From Myxococcus fulvus (GTDB taxonomy: Bacteria > Myxococcota > Myxococcia > Myxococcales > Myxococcaceae): a stretch of 64,000 nt of DNA. The position numbers were made by a program, and so were the translations under genes. Of this stretch, positions 14,736-22,511 are shown piece by piece. Position 1 is the first letter of the stretch, and each line of letters begins with the position of its first letter. The stretch covers positions 248,001-312,000 of the forward strand of contig NZ_FOIB01000010.1 in NCBI RefSeq assembly GCF_900111765.1, read 5' to 3'. The notes beneath the pieces were generated by a model that was not told the origin of the DNA, did no database searches, and was given only the letters and a program-made list of their open reading frames with translations.

Positions 14736-14834
14736 ATGCAGATCAAGACCAAGGTTCGTGGTGGTCCCCGTGGCTGTGGTGGCTCTCTCCCGCTGCCCAC
14801 GATGCCCGTGCTGGACGCCGCCTACGCGGTGTAG
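14736..14834 (+). CDS. Short exported-peptide precursor 14 (array 3, last)
   Basis: Encodes 32 residues: Q-type block ending GCGG, tail SLPLPTMPVLDAAYAV. It ends in Ala-Val like precursors 1-3 rather than in the Leu/Ile-Pro of its array neighbours. ATAGGAGC site upstream. Confidence 0.9.
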   Translation: MQIKTKVRGGPRGCGGSLPLPTMPVLDAAYAV

Positions 14835-14844
14835 TCCTTGTTCG

Positions 14845-14859
14845 GGCACCTGAGGTGCC
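14845..14859 (+). other. Short hairpin after array 3
   Basis: GGCACC (14845-14850) and GGTGCC (14854-14859) flank a three-base loop TGA, between the last precursor and the terminator. Possibly an mRNA 3' processing or stability element. Confidence 0.35.
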
Positions 14860-14873
14860 TGTCTAAGACTCGA

Positions 14874-14909
14874 GTCGCCAGGGGGCGGAGTTCCTCGCCC
14901 TCTGGCGGC
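14874..14909 (+). terminator. Terminator of peptide array 3
   Basis: A 14-bp stem (14874-14887 with 14896-14909, two G-U pairs), loop of 8, weakly U-rich afterwards (TGTCATT). The stem shares the CGCCAG...CTGGCG core of the array 2 terminator. Confidence 0.75.
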
Positions 14910-14978
14910 TGTCATTGCGGGGCCGGGTGAGGCTCGCGCGAATCCCAGTCGTGGGGAGGGCGCGCTAGAGTCCCTGGG

Positions 14979-15920
14979 ATGATCAACCCGGTTCATGTGT
15001 ATGCCTGGCAGGCGGCCATCGTCGGCAACGCGCGGCTCGAGGGCCGCCCGGTGCGCGCGCTGATGCTCGAGGACCCGTGGGCGGGCTCCTTCGTGCGCAA
15101 CCCGGAGGTCTTCCGGGGCTTCGAGGTGGACGGGGGCTTCGCGCCGTCGTTCGACTCGTGGTTCGAGCTGATGAAGGCGCGGGGGCTCGTGGCCATCCGC
15201 TCGCTTCTGCTCTCCGATCCCTCCATCTGGGTGCTGTACGATCCGCCGGACTCCCCGCCCCGGTTGCCGGAGCTGGCGCTGGTGTTCCCGGACCGGGTGG
15301 TCTGGTACCGCTACGTCTTCCCGTGGCCGGGCCCCACTCCCCAGTCCGCCGCGTCGCAGGAGGAGGGCTTTCGCGAGGTGCCGGAGACGCGCTCGGCGGC
15401 GGTGCCCACGGTGGAGGACGCGGAGCGGGAACTGCTCGCGGCGACGCGGGAGTACGTCGCGTTCGTGGGGCCCCAGGCACGCAAGGACGACTCGAGCGAC
15501 ATGTTCTACGCGGCCATGGGGCACAAGGCGCTCGCGCTGATGACGGACACGGAGGCGAGCTTCCGGGAGCGGCTGGCGGCCCTGCGGGAGGCGGACGTGA
15601 AGGAGTACCGCCGGCGCAGCAAGGACTGGTGGCCCGTGCAGCCGGCGACGCGCGCCATGCGGCCGCAGATCTTCGCGAACGCGGCCAGGAGCCTGGAGCG
15701 GGACGACTACCTGCGGGTGATGGAGGCGGCGGGGCTGTCCTGGAGGGCCATCCGGCTGGCCTGCGCCGCCCAGGACATCTGGCCGCTCAACATGCACAAC
15801 GAGCGCACGTCGGAGGACATGCTGCCGCCGTTCGTCCAGGCGCCGGGGTACGCGGCCGTCGGCAAGCGCTGGGCCGACGCGGCCATCGCCGCGAGCAACG
15901 CCGCGGTGAACGCGCGCTGA
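14979..15920 (+). CDS. Unknown protein downstream of peptide array 3
   Basis: A 313-residue soluble protein without signal peptide or membrane segment and with no family I recognise. It is rich in Trp and Tyr (WAG, WFELMK, VWYRY, KDWW) and charged helices. Start ATG 14979 lacks a strong ribosome-binding site. It lies beyond the array 3 terminator, so it is probably not co-transcribed; its link to the peptide system rests on proximity only. Confidence 0.65.
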   Translation: MINPVHVYAWQAAIVGNARLEGRPVRALMLEDPWAGSFVRNPEVFRGFEVDGGFAPSFDSWFELMKARGLVAIRSLLLSDPSIWVLYDPPDSPPRLPELALVFPDRVVWYRYVFPWPGPTPQSAASQEEGFREVPETRSAAVPTVEDAERELLAATREYVAFVGPQARKDDSSDMFYAAMGHKALALMTDTEASFRERLAALREADVKEYRRRSKDWWPVQPATRAMRPQIFANAARSLERDDYLRVMEAAGLSWRAIRLACAAQDIWPLNMHNERTSEDMLPPFVQAPGYAAVGKRWADAAIAASNAAVNAR

Positions 15921-15981
15921 GCGCCTCCACCGGGCTTGGGAGCGCCCCTCGTTCCTCGCAGGGGCGCCCCGGAACCTTGCT

Positions 15982-16809
15982 TCAGCCCGCCCTGGAGAGC
16001 AGGGGCAGGGGCAGGGCCGCCGGCGCGAGGACGACGTAGCCGGAGGCGATGAGCGTCTCCTCCACGGCGAGCGACACGGCGCCCTGGACGGCCCCCGCCT
16101 GGGTGGGCTTGCAGTGCACGCCGATGGCGATGACGGGCCCCTGCGCGGTGAACTCCGCCACGTCGACACTGGGCACGGGCGCGGCCTGGACGCCGGGCAC
16201 CACCACGACGCGCTCGCGGAAGGCCTTCATCAGCCCATGGATGTCCCCGCCGTGCGTCAGCGGTACCTTCACCACGACGCGGCGGTGGGGGTGGTGGCTG
16301 TAGTTGACGATGTTGTCGCTGAAGAGGCGGTTGTTGCCGACGGAGATGCGCAGGTTGTCGCCCGTGTCGATGGTGGTGGCGAACAGGCCGATCTCCTGCA
16401 CCAGGCCCGTGACGCCGGCGGCGGAGATTTCATCGCCCACGCGGAAGGGCCGCAGCACCAGCAGGAAGATGCCCGCGGCGAAGTTGGACAGCAGCCCGGA
16501 CCACGCCGTGCCGATGGCGATGCCCGCGGCGGCCAGCAGCGCGGCGAACGAGGTGGTCTCGAACCCCATCATCCCCAGGATGCCCAGCAGCAGCAGGATG
16601 GTGAGGGAGCCCGCGAAGAGCGACTCGATGTACCGGATGAGCGTGGCGTCGAACTGCCGCTTCTGCAGCGTCAGGTTCAACACGCGCCGGAAGGTGCTGA
16701 TGATGGCACGTCCCACGAACCACAACACGAGGGCGCCCATTGCCTTGAGCAGGAACGGGAAGGCCTCCGCGAGAGCCAACGTCTTCAACTGTTCGATGAC
16801 CGCGTCCAT
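15982..16809 (-). CDS. Small-conductance mechanosensitive channel (MscS family)
   Basis: A 275-residue MscS-type protein: three hydrophobic segments (about 20-40, 65-85, 90-125), the last with the Gly/Ala-rich pore helix AALLAAAGIAIGTAWSGLLSN, then the beta domain (RPFRVGDEI, ISVGNNRLFSDNIVNYS) and a C-terminal alpha/beta domain. It releases osmolytes on hypo-osmotic shock. Length is close to E. coli MscS (286). The ATG at 16809 is preceded by AGGAGC; the longer frame upstream has no such site. Confidence 0.9.
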   Translation of the reverse strand: MDAVIEQLKTLALAEAFPFLLKAMGALVLWFVGRAIISTFRRVLNLTLQKRQFDATLIRYIESLFAGSLTILLLLGILGMMGFETTSFAALLAAAGIAIGTAWSGLLSNFAAGIFLLVLRPFRVGDEISAAGVTGLVQEIGLFATTIDTGDNLRISVGNNRLFSDNIVNYSHHPHRRVVVKVPLTHGGDIHGLMKAFRERVVVVPGVQAAPVPSVDVAEFTAQGPVIAIGVHCKPTQAGAVQGAVSLAVEETLIASGYVVLAPAALPLPLLSRAG

Positions 16810-17032
16810 GACGCTCCTGAAGCGGCCGAGAGTCCACGGACGTGGCGGGCCTGCTCCGGTCCGGCCGCGTGTGCAGGGCACGGGCCAACCAGGGGGCCTC
16901 ACGTAAGTCCGCGAATGCCCGGCTCAAGCATGCCGGGGTCGCAAACGACGCGGGGAATCCCTCCCCAGCCTGGACACGTCAGTCACCACCGTTGACGCGT
17001 CAGGTGGGCCTCGACGTGACGGTGTGGGCCCG

Positions 17033-18838
17033 TCAGGGCGCGGTGACGAGCCGCAGCCCGTGCTCCCGGACCAGCGCCCCGCTGGCCGTGTCCGACACCG
17101 AGGTTCCTCGTACATCCAGCACGCGCAGCCGGGGCAGGGCGCGCAGCGAGGCCAGGCCCGCGTCGGTGACACCGGTGCGGGGCAGGTGGAGCGTGTGCAG
17201 CGTCCCGGGCAGATGCTCCAGGGCCGCATCCCCGATGCGCGCCCGGGCGAGGCTGAGCCAGGTGAGCTGGGGGAAGCGCCTCAGGGCCTGGAGGCTCTCG
17301 TCGTTGATCCACGTGGCGCCCAGGTCCAGTCGCGTCAGGCGCGGCAGGCGCTGGAGGGCCACCAGTCCGGAGCCGCTGATGGGGGTGCCCGCGACGTGAA
17401 TCGACTCCAATCCGGCCAGCTCGGCCAGCTGTCCCAGCCCCAGGTCGGTGAGCAGGGTGCGCTCGGCGCGCAGGGACTGGAGGTGGGGCAGGGCGCGCAG
17501 CGCGGGCAACCACTCGTCGTTGAAGGCGGTCCGGCTCACGTCCAGCTCTCGCAGGCCCGTGGCCAGGTGGCCCAGGGCCTGGGGCCCCAGCGGCGTGGCG
17601 CTCAGGTCCAGCCGAATCAATCGCGCAAGCCCTCGGAGCGCGGTGAGCGAGTCATCCGTCACGGCCAGTCCGGACAGTCCCAGCCGCTCCAGCGCGACGA
17701 AGTCCGCGAGCACGTCGAGTCCCCCAGCCGTGACGGCGGTCCTCGACAGGTCCAGCTCCCGCAGGGCCACGAGTCCGCGCACGTCGCGCAGGGCCGCATC
17801 GTCCACGCGGGTGTCGTCGAGGTGGAGCAGCTCCAGCGCGCCCAGGGGCGCGAGGTGCCGGAGCCCCGGGCCCCGCAGATGAGTCCTGGTGAGGACCAGG
17901 GCGCGCAGCGCCTTCAATCCGGAGAGGTAGACGAGGCCCGTGTCGGTGAGGCGGGTGTGGCCCAGGTGCAACGCCTCCAGGTTCCGCAGCGTGCCGACGT
18001 GCTCCATGCCCGCGTCGGTGAGCCCGGTGCGCGCGAGTCCCAGCCACGTGAGGCCGGGCAGCTCCCGCAGCCGCGCGAGGCCCACGTCCGTCACGTGCGT
18101 TCCGCTCAGCACCAGCGTGTGCAGGCGCGCTCCGGGAACCCAGGCGAGGACGGTGTCGTCCACCGCGGTGTCGGAGAGGTCCAGCCACTCGAGCTCCGAC
18201 TGGGCCGCGAGGGAGGACAATGCGCGCGGGCTGATGGCCGTGCCCGCGAGGGTGAGGCGTCGCAGCGTCGTCAGCCCGGAGAGGAAGCCGAGGCCCACTT
18301 CGGAGATGGCCGTCTCATCCAGACGCACGACGGTCAGCCCCCGCATCCCCGTCACGTGTGCGAGCCCCGCGTCTGTCACCCGTGTGCCGTCCAGGTACAG
18401 GGCCTCCAGGGCGCTGAATTCCCGCAGGGCCTCCAGGTGCGCATCGCCCAGCGGAGTGCCCGAGGCGCGCAGTCCCACCACGCCCGAGTCGCGCAGCAGC
18501 CCCGCGAGGAGCGCCGGCGCGGGGAGCGCCGCCGAGTCGAAGCAGAGCTCGGGTGCTCGATGTGCCTTCAACGCGGCGGCCCGCTGACGTGCGTCCTCCT
18601 CCGTCACGAGCGCGCCGAGCGGCTCCGCGCACCATGCGACCTCGGCGGGGGGCTGGACGCCGGCGGCGTCCGCCGTCAGGGTGCGCCAGCGCTCGAGCCC
18701 TCCTTCCGGCAGCACGCGGTAGGCGGTGAGCACCGCGGGAGGTGGCTCGACGCGCGGCGCAGGAGGCGCGACGACAGGCGGCGTGGTGGCGCAGCCCATC
18801 AGGAGTCCCACGAGGAGCCGCCACGTCCCAGGTCTCAT
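17033..18838 (-). CDS. Leucine-rich-repeat lipoprotein
   Basis: A 601-residue protein with lipobox LLMGC at its start, a Pro-rich linker and a mixed domain to about residue 125. The rest is made of roughly twenty repeats of about 24 residues with the pattern L-x-x-L-x-L-x-x-T-x-(V/I)-(T/S)-D-x-G-L, a leucine-rich repeat of the GALA/LRR_6 kind. Such solenoids bind proteins. With a lipid anchor it is probably exposed on a membrane facing the periplasm or exterior. It is flanked by same-strand PilZ and MscS genes, but gaps of 30 and 223 bp give no clear operon. Confidence 0.85.
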   Translation of the reverse strand: MRPGTWRLLVGLLMGCATTPPVVAPPAPRVEPPPAVLTAYRVLPEGGLERWRTLTADAAGVQPPAEVAWCAEPLGALVTEEDARQRAAALKAHRAPELCFDSAALPAPALLAGLLRDSGVVGLRASGTPLGDAHLEALREFSALEALYLDGTRVTDAGLAHVTGMRGLTVVRLDETAISEVGLGFLSGLTTLRRLTLAGTAISPRALSSLAAQSELEWLDLSDTAVDDTVLAWVPGARLHTLVLSGTHVTDVGLARLRELPGLTWLGLARTGLTDAGMEHVGTLRNLEALHLGHTRLTDTGLVYLSGLKALRALVLTRTHLRGPGLRHLAPLGALELLHLDDTRVDDAALRDVRGLVALRELDLSRTAVTAGGLDVLADFVALERLGLSGLAVTDDSLTALRGLARLIRLDLSATPLGPQALGHLATGLRELDVSRTAFNDEWLPALRALPHLQSLRAERTLLTDLGLGQLAELAGLESIHVAGTPISGSGLVALQRLPRLTRLDLGATWINDESLQALRRFPQLTWLSLARARIGDAALEHLPGTLHTLHLPRTGVTDAGLASLRALPRLRVLDVRGTSVSDTASGALVREHGLRLVTAP

Positions 18839-18868
18839 CGGGCCGAGCGTAGCGGTTCCTCTCCTGGC

Positions 18869-19765
18869 TCAGGAGGACTTCGTCGCGTCCAGGAGCTTCT
18901 CCACCGCGAGGAGCACGGCGGCCGCGCTGGCCGGGTGCTTGACGAAGGCGGCGGGGCTGAGGTTGGACAGGCGGCCCATCAGCGAGTCCGGCCCGCTCAC
19001 GTTCACCATGACGATGCGCGAGCCGGGGCGCGCCGCCGTGCTGAGCACATCCAGCGCGGAGCCCGTGTCCACGATGATGATGCGCGCGGGCTTGTCGCTG
19101 TCCGTCACGACGCGCAGGCCCTTCTGCTCGAACAGCTCGGTGATGAGCGCCATCAGCCGCGCATCCGACAGGCGCACCAGCACCGGCACCCGCGTGTCCA
19201 GCTCCACCGCGTTGGCCGCCTGGGGCGCGGGCCCCTTGCCCAGCTCCCGCACGTCCTTCTTCAAGAGCTCCATCACGTCCGTCTTCAGCACGCCCCGCAC
19301 GCGCTGGAGCAGCGAGGCGTCCTGGGACACGAACGCCTTCAGTCGCTGCTCACCGTCGGGCGCCAGCTGCGTGAAGGCCACGCCCATGCCGTCCTCGCGC
19401 GACCACGCCACCTGACCGAAGGCCCGCAGCGCCTGGGCTGAGTCGGGCAGGGTGATGCGCAGCTCCAGCGTGCTCCCCACCGGCAGCGCGCGCGGGGTGC
19501 GGATGGCGAGCCCACCCGTGCCGATGTTCCTGCTGTACGCGCGCACCACGTCATCCTGCGTGGCGAACGTCAGCTCCAGCACCGCGTCCGCGCGAGCGGG
19601 ACGCGCGGGCAGGGGACTGCCCTCGGGTGGCAGCGCTCCCAATTCCAGCAGCACGTCCCGGAGCAACTCCAGACGCTGCGCTTCGTCGGGCCCGAGCGGC
19701 GCCGTGCGCTGTCGCTCCAGCAGCGTCTTGTATTCCTCGAGCGCGTTGACGCGTGGACTTCCCAT
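18869..19765 (-). CDS. PilZ-like protein with degenerate receiver-type C-terminus
   Basis: A 298-residue protein. After a helical N-terminus (about 1-60) comes a PilZ-like beta domain (about 65-150) with the segment SRNIGTGGLAIRTP, resembling the (D/N)xSxxG element, of the variety common in Myxococcus (TIGR02266-like). The usual RxxxR arginines are not obvious, so c-di-GMP binding is uncertain. The C-terminal 110 residues (VPVLVRLSDARLMALITELF... to the end) look like a receiver fold, without a clear acidic pocket. Start ATG 19765 follows CAGGGGGG. Possible role: second-messenger control of motility or envelope functions. Confidence 0.7.
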   Translation of the reverse strand: MGSPRVNALEEYKTLLERQRTAPLGPDEAQRLELLRDVLLELGALPPEGSPLPARPARADAVLELTFATQDDVVRAYSRNIGTGGLAIRTPRALPVGSTLELRITLPDSAQALRAFGQVAWSREDGMGVAFTQLAPDGEQRLKAFVSQDASLLQRVRGVLKTDVMELLKKDVRELGKGPAPQAANAVELDTRVPVLVRLSDARLMALITELFEQKGLRVVTDSDKPARIIIVDTGSALDVLSTAARPGSRIVMVNVSGPDSLMGRLSNLSPAAFVKHPASAAAVLLAVEKLLDATKSS

Positions 19766-19878
19766 GATGCCCCCCTGCCTGCCTTTCGCGCCTCCCAGCC
19801 TGCCATGTCCAGACGGACAGGCGCGAGAGGTCCACTTCCACCCTGTCCTCATGCATACACCCTGGTATAGGCAAGCGC

Positions 19879-20616
19879 ATGGACGTCCCTCCCTCGCCTC
19901 CTACCCGCCCGGGCCTGCTGTCGAGCCTGCTGCGCTGGGGTGTGGCGTGCGCGGCGATGCCGCCCCTGCTCACGCCCGCGCTCCTGCTGGGGCCCGTCAG
20001 CCCCGGGGCCTCGGACGCGCTGATGCGGACGTGGTGTCTGTGGGCCCGGCGCGTCTTCGGCGTGGACGTGGAGGTGGTGGACCACAACGAGGGCCGCTAC
20101 GACGCGTCCTCGTATCTGTTCCTGCAGCTGAACCAGACGAGCTTGAGCGAGACGTTCGTGACGCCCCCGGCGCTGCCCCGGCCCGTGCGCATCTTCATGA
20201 ACATCGAGTATGCGGCGCTGCCCTTCGCCGGCTGGGTGCCCTGGGCCCAGGGCTCCACGGTGGTGGTGCGCCAGTGGAGCGCGCAGGCGCGTCGCGCCGT
20301 GGACCGCGCCGCCCAGGCCCTGCGCGCGGGCGCCAGCTACTACATGTCCATCGAGGGCCGCCGCAGCGAGGACGGCCGGCTCAACCCCTACCGCAAGGGC
20401 GCGGCGGTGCTCGCCATCCACTCCGGCGCCACCCTGGTGCCCATGGTCTTCCACGGCGCGCGGGACGTGCTGCCCTTCGGGGAGTGGCGCGTCAGGCCGG
20501 GCCGGGTGCGCGTGGAGCTGCTGCCCGCCATCCCCACCGAGGGCCTGCGCTACGAGGACCGGGACGCGCTCGTCGAGCGGCTGCGGGCCCTCGCCCAGGC
20601 GCGGGGATTGGAATAG
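19879..20616 (+). CDS. PlsC-like 1-acyl-glycerol-3-phosphate acyltransferase, altered HX4D motif
   Basis: A 245-residue protein with a hydrophobic N-terminal segment (14-42) and PlsC-type motifs: the EGRRSEDGRLNPYRKG block corresponds to the family's EGTRSxDGxLxPFKKG, and VPMVFHGARD to the later Pro motif. The catalytic His-x4-Asp is not present; the aligned stretch is NQTSLSE, with Gln86 and Glu91 in place of His and Asp. Family members acylate lysophosphatidic acid in the inner membrane. Without the catalytic His this copy may be inactive or have a different role. It is divergent from the PilZ gene and 25 bp upstream of the amidase, so an operon with the latter is possible. Confidence 0.75.
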   Translation: MDVPPSPPTRPGLLSSLLRWGVACAAMPPLLTPALLLGPVSPGASDALMRTWCLWARRVFGVDVEVVDHNEGRYDASSYLFLQLNQTSLSETFVTPPALPRPVRIFMNIEYAALPFAGWVPWAQGSTVVVRQWSAQARRAVDRAAQALRAGASYYMSIEGRRSEDGRLNPYRKGAAVLAIHSGATLVPMVFHGARDVLPFGEWRVRPGRVRVELLPAIPTEGLRYEDRDALVERLRALAQARGLE

Positions 20617-20641
20617 CCCGGCCTGGGGGTAGGCTCCGGGC

Positions 20642-22315
20642 ATGTCCTACCTACGCAACCCGGTGAAGGCGCCACGCGTGTCGGGGCTGGCGCTCAAGGC
20701 GTTCGTCAACACCCTGGAGAGCGCCGTCGGCTCGCCCGTGCTGGAGAAGCTGGTGCGCGACAGCGGCATCGACCGGTGGCGGGAGCTGTCCGCCGGTGAT
20801 GCGCCGCCGCTCCAATATCCGCTGCCTCCGGGCGCGCCCGCCGCCGAGCCCCAGTCCCCCACGGAGCAGGCCGCGCGCGCCATCGCCGCGCAGCCCGTGA
20901 AGTCGGAGCGCGAGACGGTGGGCGCGTATGTCCGGGCCTACCGCGAGGGCGACACGAACCCGGTCGCCGTGGCTTGTCGTCTGAACGCGACCATCGACCA
21001 TCTGGAGCGCGGCGCAGCGAGCATGGGGTGGTTCATCGCGCGCAAGCCCGACGACGTGCTCCGCGCCGCCGAGGACTCCGCGGCGCGGCTTCGCAGGGGA
21101 CGCGCGCTGAGCGTGCTGGACGGCGTGCCGGTGGTGCTCAAGGACGAGGTGGACCTGGCGGGCTTCCCCACCACGCTGGGCACGCGCTTCCGCAACCAGG
21201 TGGCCTCGGTGGACTCGACGGTGGCCGCGCGTCTCAAGGCCGCGGGCGCGCTCATCCTGGGCAAGGCCAACATGAACGAGATTGGCATCAACCCCATCGG
21301 GTTGAATCCGCACCACGGCGTCGCGCGCAACCCGTGGAACCGGGGCCACATCACCGGAGGCAGCTCCAGCGGCTCGGCCGCCGTCGTCGCCGCGGGCTTG
21401 TGTCCGCTGAGCATCGGCGCGGACGGTGGCGGCTCCATCCGCATCCCCGCGGCCCTGTGTGGCATCGTCGGCCTCAAGGCGACGTGGGGCCGCATCCCCG
21501 AGACGGGCGTGCCGCCCCTGTGCTGGAACGTGGGGCACGTGGGGCCCATGGGCCTCACGGTGGACGACGTCGCGGCGGCGTACGCGCTGCTCGCCGGACC
21601 CGACGGCAAGGACCTGGTCTCCCAGGGGCAGCCCCCGCATCACCTGTCCGGTTACGAGCGCGCGGACCTGACGGGCGTGCGGCTGGGCATCTGCTGGCCC
21701 TATTTCGAGGACGCGTCACCGGACGTGGTGGCGCGCTGCAAGGAGGCGGTGCGCGCGCTGACGGCCGCGGGCGCCACCGTCGTGGAGGTGCCCGCGCCGG
21801 ACCTGAACACCGTGCTGTGGACGCACAGCTGCATCATCCTCAGCGAGATGGCCGAGTCGATGCTGCCGCACTCGCGCGAGCATGCCTCGGACTTCGGGCT
21901 CGACTCGCGCACCAACCTGGCCATCGGCCGGCACTTCCGCGCCACGGACCTGGTGCACGCCCTGCGGCACCGCCACCGGCTGACGCGCGAGCTGCTCGCC
22001 GTCATGGCGGGCGTGGACGTCCTCGTCACCCCGTCGACGGCCACCACCGCGCCCCTCATCCCCGAGGGCACGCTGCCCGACGGCGAGTCGAACCTGCCCG
22101 TCGTCGACGCGCTGATGCGCTTCGTGCGCGAGGGGAACCTGACGGGCTTCCCCGCCCTGTCCGTCCCGGCCGGACACGACAGCGCGGGCCTGCCCGTGGG
22201 CCTGCAGCTCATGGGGCGCCCCTACGAGGAACACCTGCTGCTGCGCCTGGGCCGCGTGGTGGAGCGCGCCACGTCCGCTCGCACGCCCGCCGTGCATGTC
22301 ACCGCCCTGCGCTGA
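20642..22315 (+). CDS. Amidase-signature family hydrolase
   Basis: A 557-residue amidase. The Ser-cisSer-Lys triad is readable: Lys167 in VVLKDEVD, Ser in GGSSSGSA (239-246) and nucleophile Ser265 in DGGGSIRIPAA. The family hydrolyses amides, from indoleacetamide to fatty acid amides, and includes GatA. The extra N-terminal region of about 100 residues and absence of gatB/gatC nearby argue against a Glu-tRNA amidotransferase. No signal peptide. It starts 25 bp after the acyltransferase, consistent with co-transcription and perhaps a lipid amide substrate; that is inference. Confidence 0.88.
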   Translation: MSYLRNPVKAPRVSGLALKAFVNTLESAVGSPVLEKLVRDSGIDRWRELSAGDAPPLQYPLPPGAPAAEPQSPTEQAARAIAAQPVKSERETVGAYVRAYREGDTNPVAVACRLNATIDHLERGAASMGWFIARKPDDVLRAAEDSAARLRRGRALSVLDGVPVVLKDEVDLAGFPTTLGTRFRNQVASVDSTVAARLKAAGALILGKANMNEIGINPIGLNPHHGVARNPWNRGHITGGSSSGSAAVVAAGLCPLSIGADGGGSIRIPAALCGIVGLKATWGRIPETGVPPLCWNVGHVGPMGLTVDDVAAAYALLAGPDGKDLVSQGQPPHHLSGYERADLTGVRLGICWPYFEDASPDVVARCKEAVRALTAAGATVVEVPAPDLNTVLWTHSCIILSEMAESMLPHSREHASDFGLDSRTNLAIGRHFRATDLVHALRHRHRLTRELLAVMAGVDVLVTPSTATTAPLIPEGTLPDGESNLPVVDALMRFVREGNLTGFPALSVPAGHDSAGLPVGLQLMGRPYEEHLLLRLGRVVERATSARTPAVHVTALR

Positions 22316-22345
22316 GCGCGATTCAAAGACATACTGAAATTTGCC

Positions 22346-22369
22346 AAGCCCATCGTTCCTGATGGGCTT
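22346..22369 (+). terminator. Rho-independent terminator after the amidase
   Basis: AAGCCCATC (22346-22354) pairs with GATGGGCTT (22361-22369) around GTTCCT, followed by GTGTGTATT; 30 bp past the stop codon. Confidence 0.8.
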
Positions 22370-22511
22370 GTGTGTATTAACGCTGGCAAAACCGGAAAGA
22401 CCCGCCCATATTCCCTCGGCGCGGCAGCGTGGACTCTCCAGGCCGCCACAGGCCCGTGATTCGCTGGACGTCAATTCCTGGCATCCGGTTCCGGGCAGGA
22501 GGAATTGTTTC

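Noticed and set aside
5678..14834. Lanthipeptide or thiopeptide interpretation of the peptide arrays
   Set aside because: Tails have few Ser/Thr, the one Cys lies in the conserved block rather than the tail, and no LanB/LanM, YcaO or radical-SAM gene is in the window.
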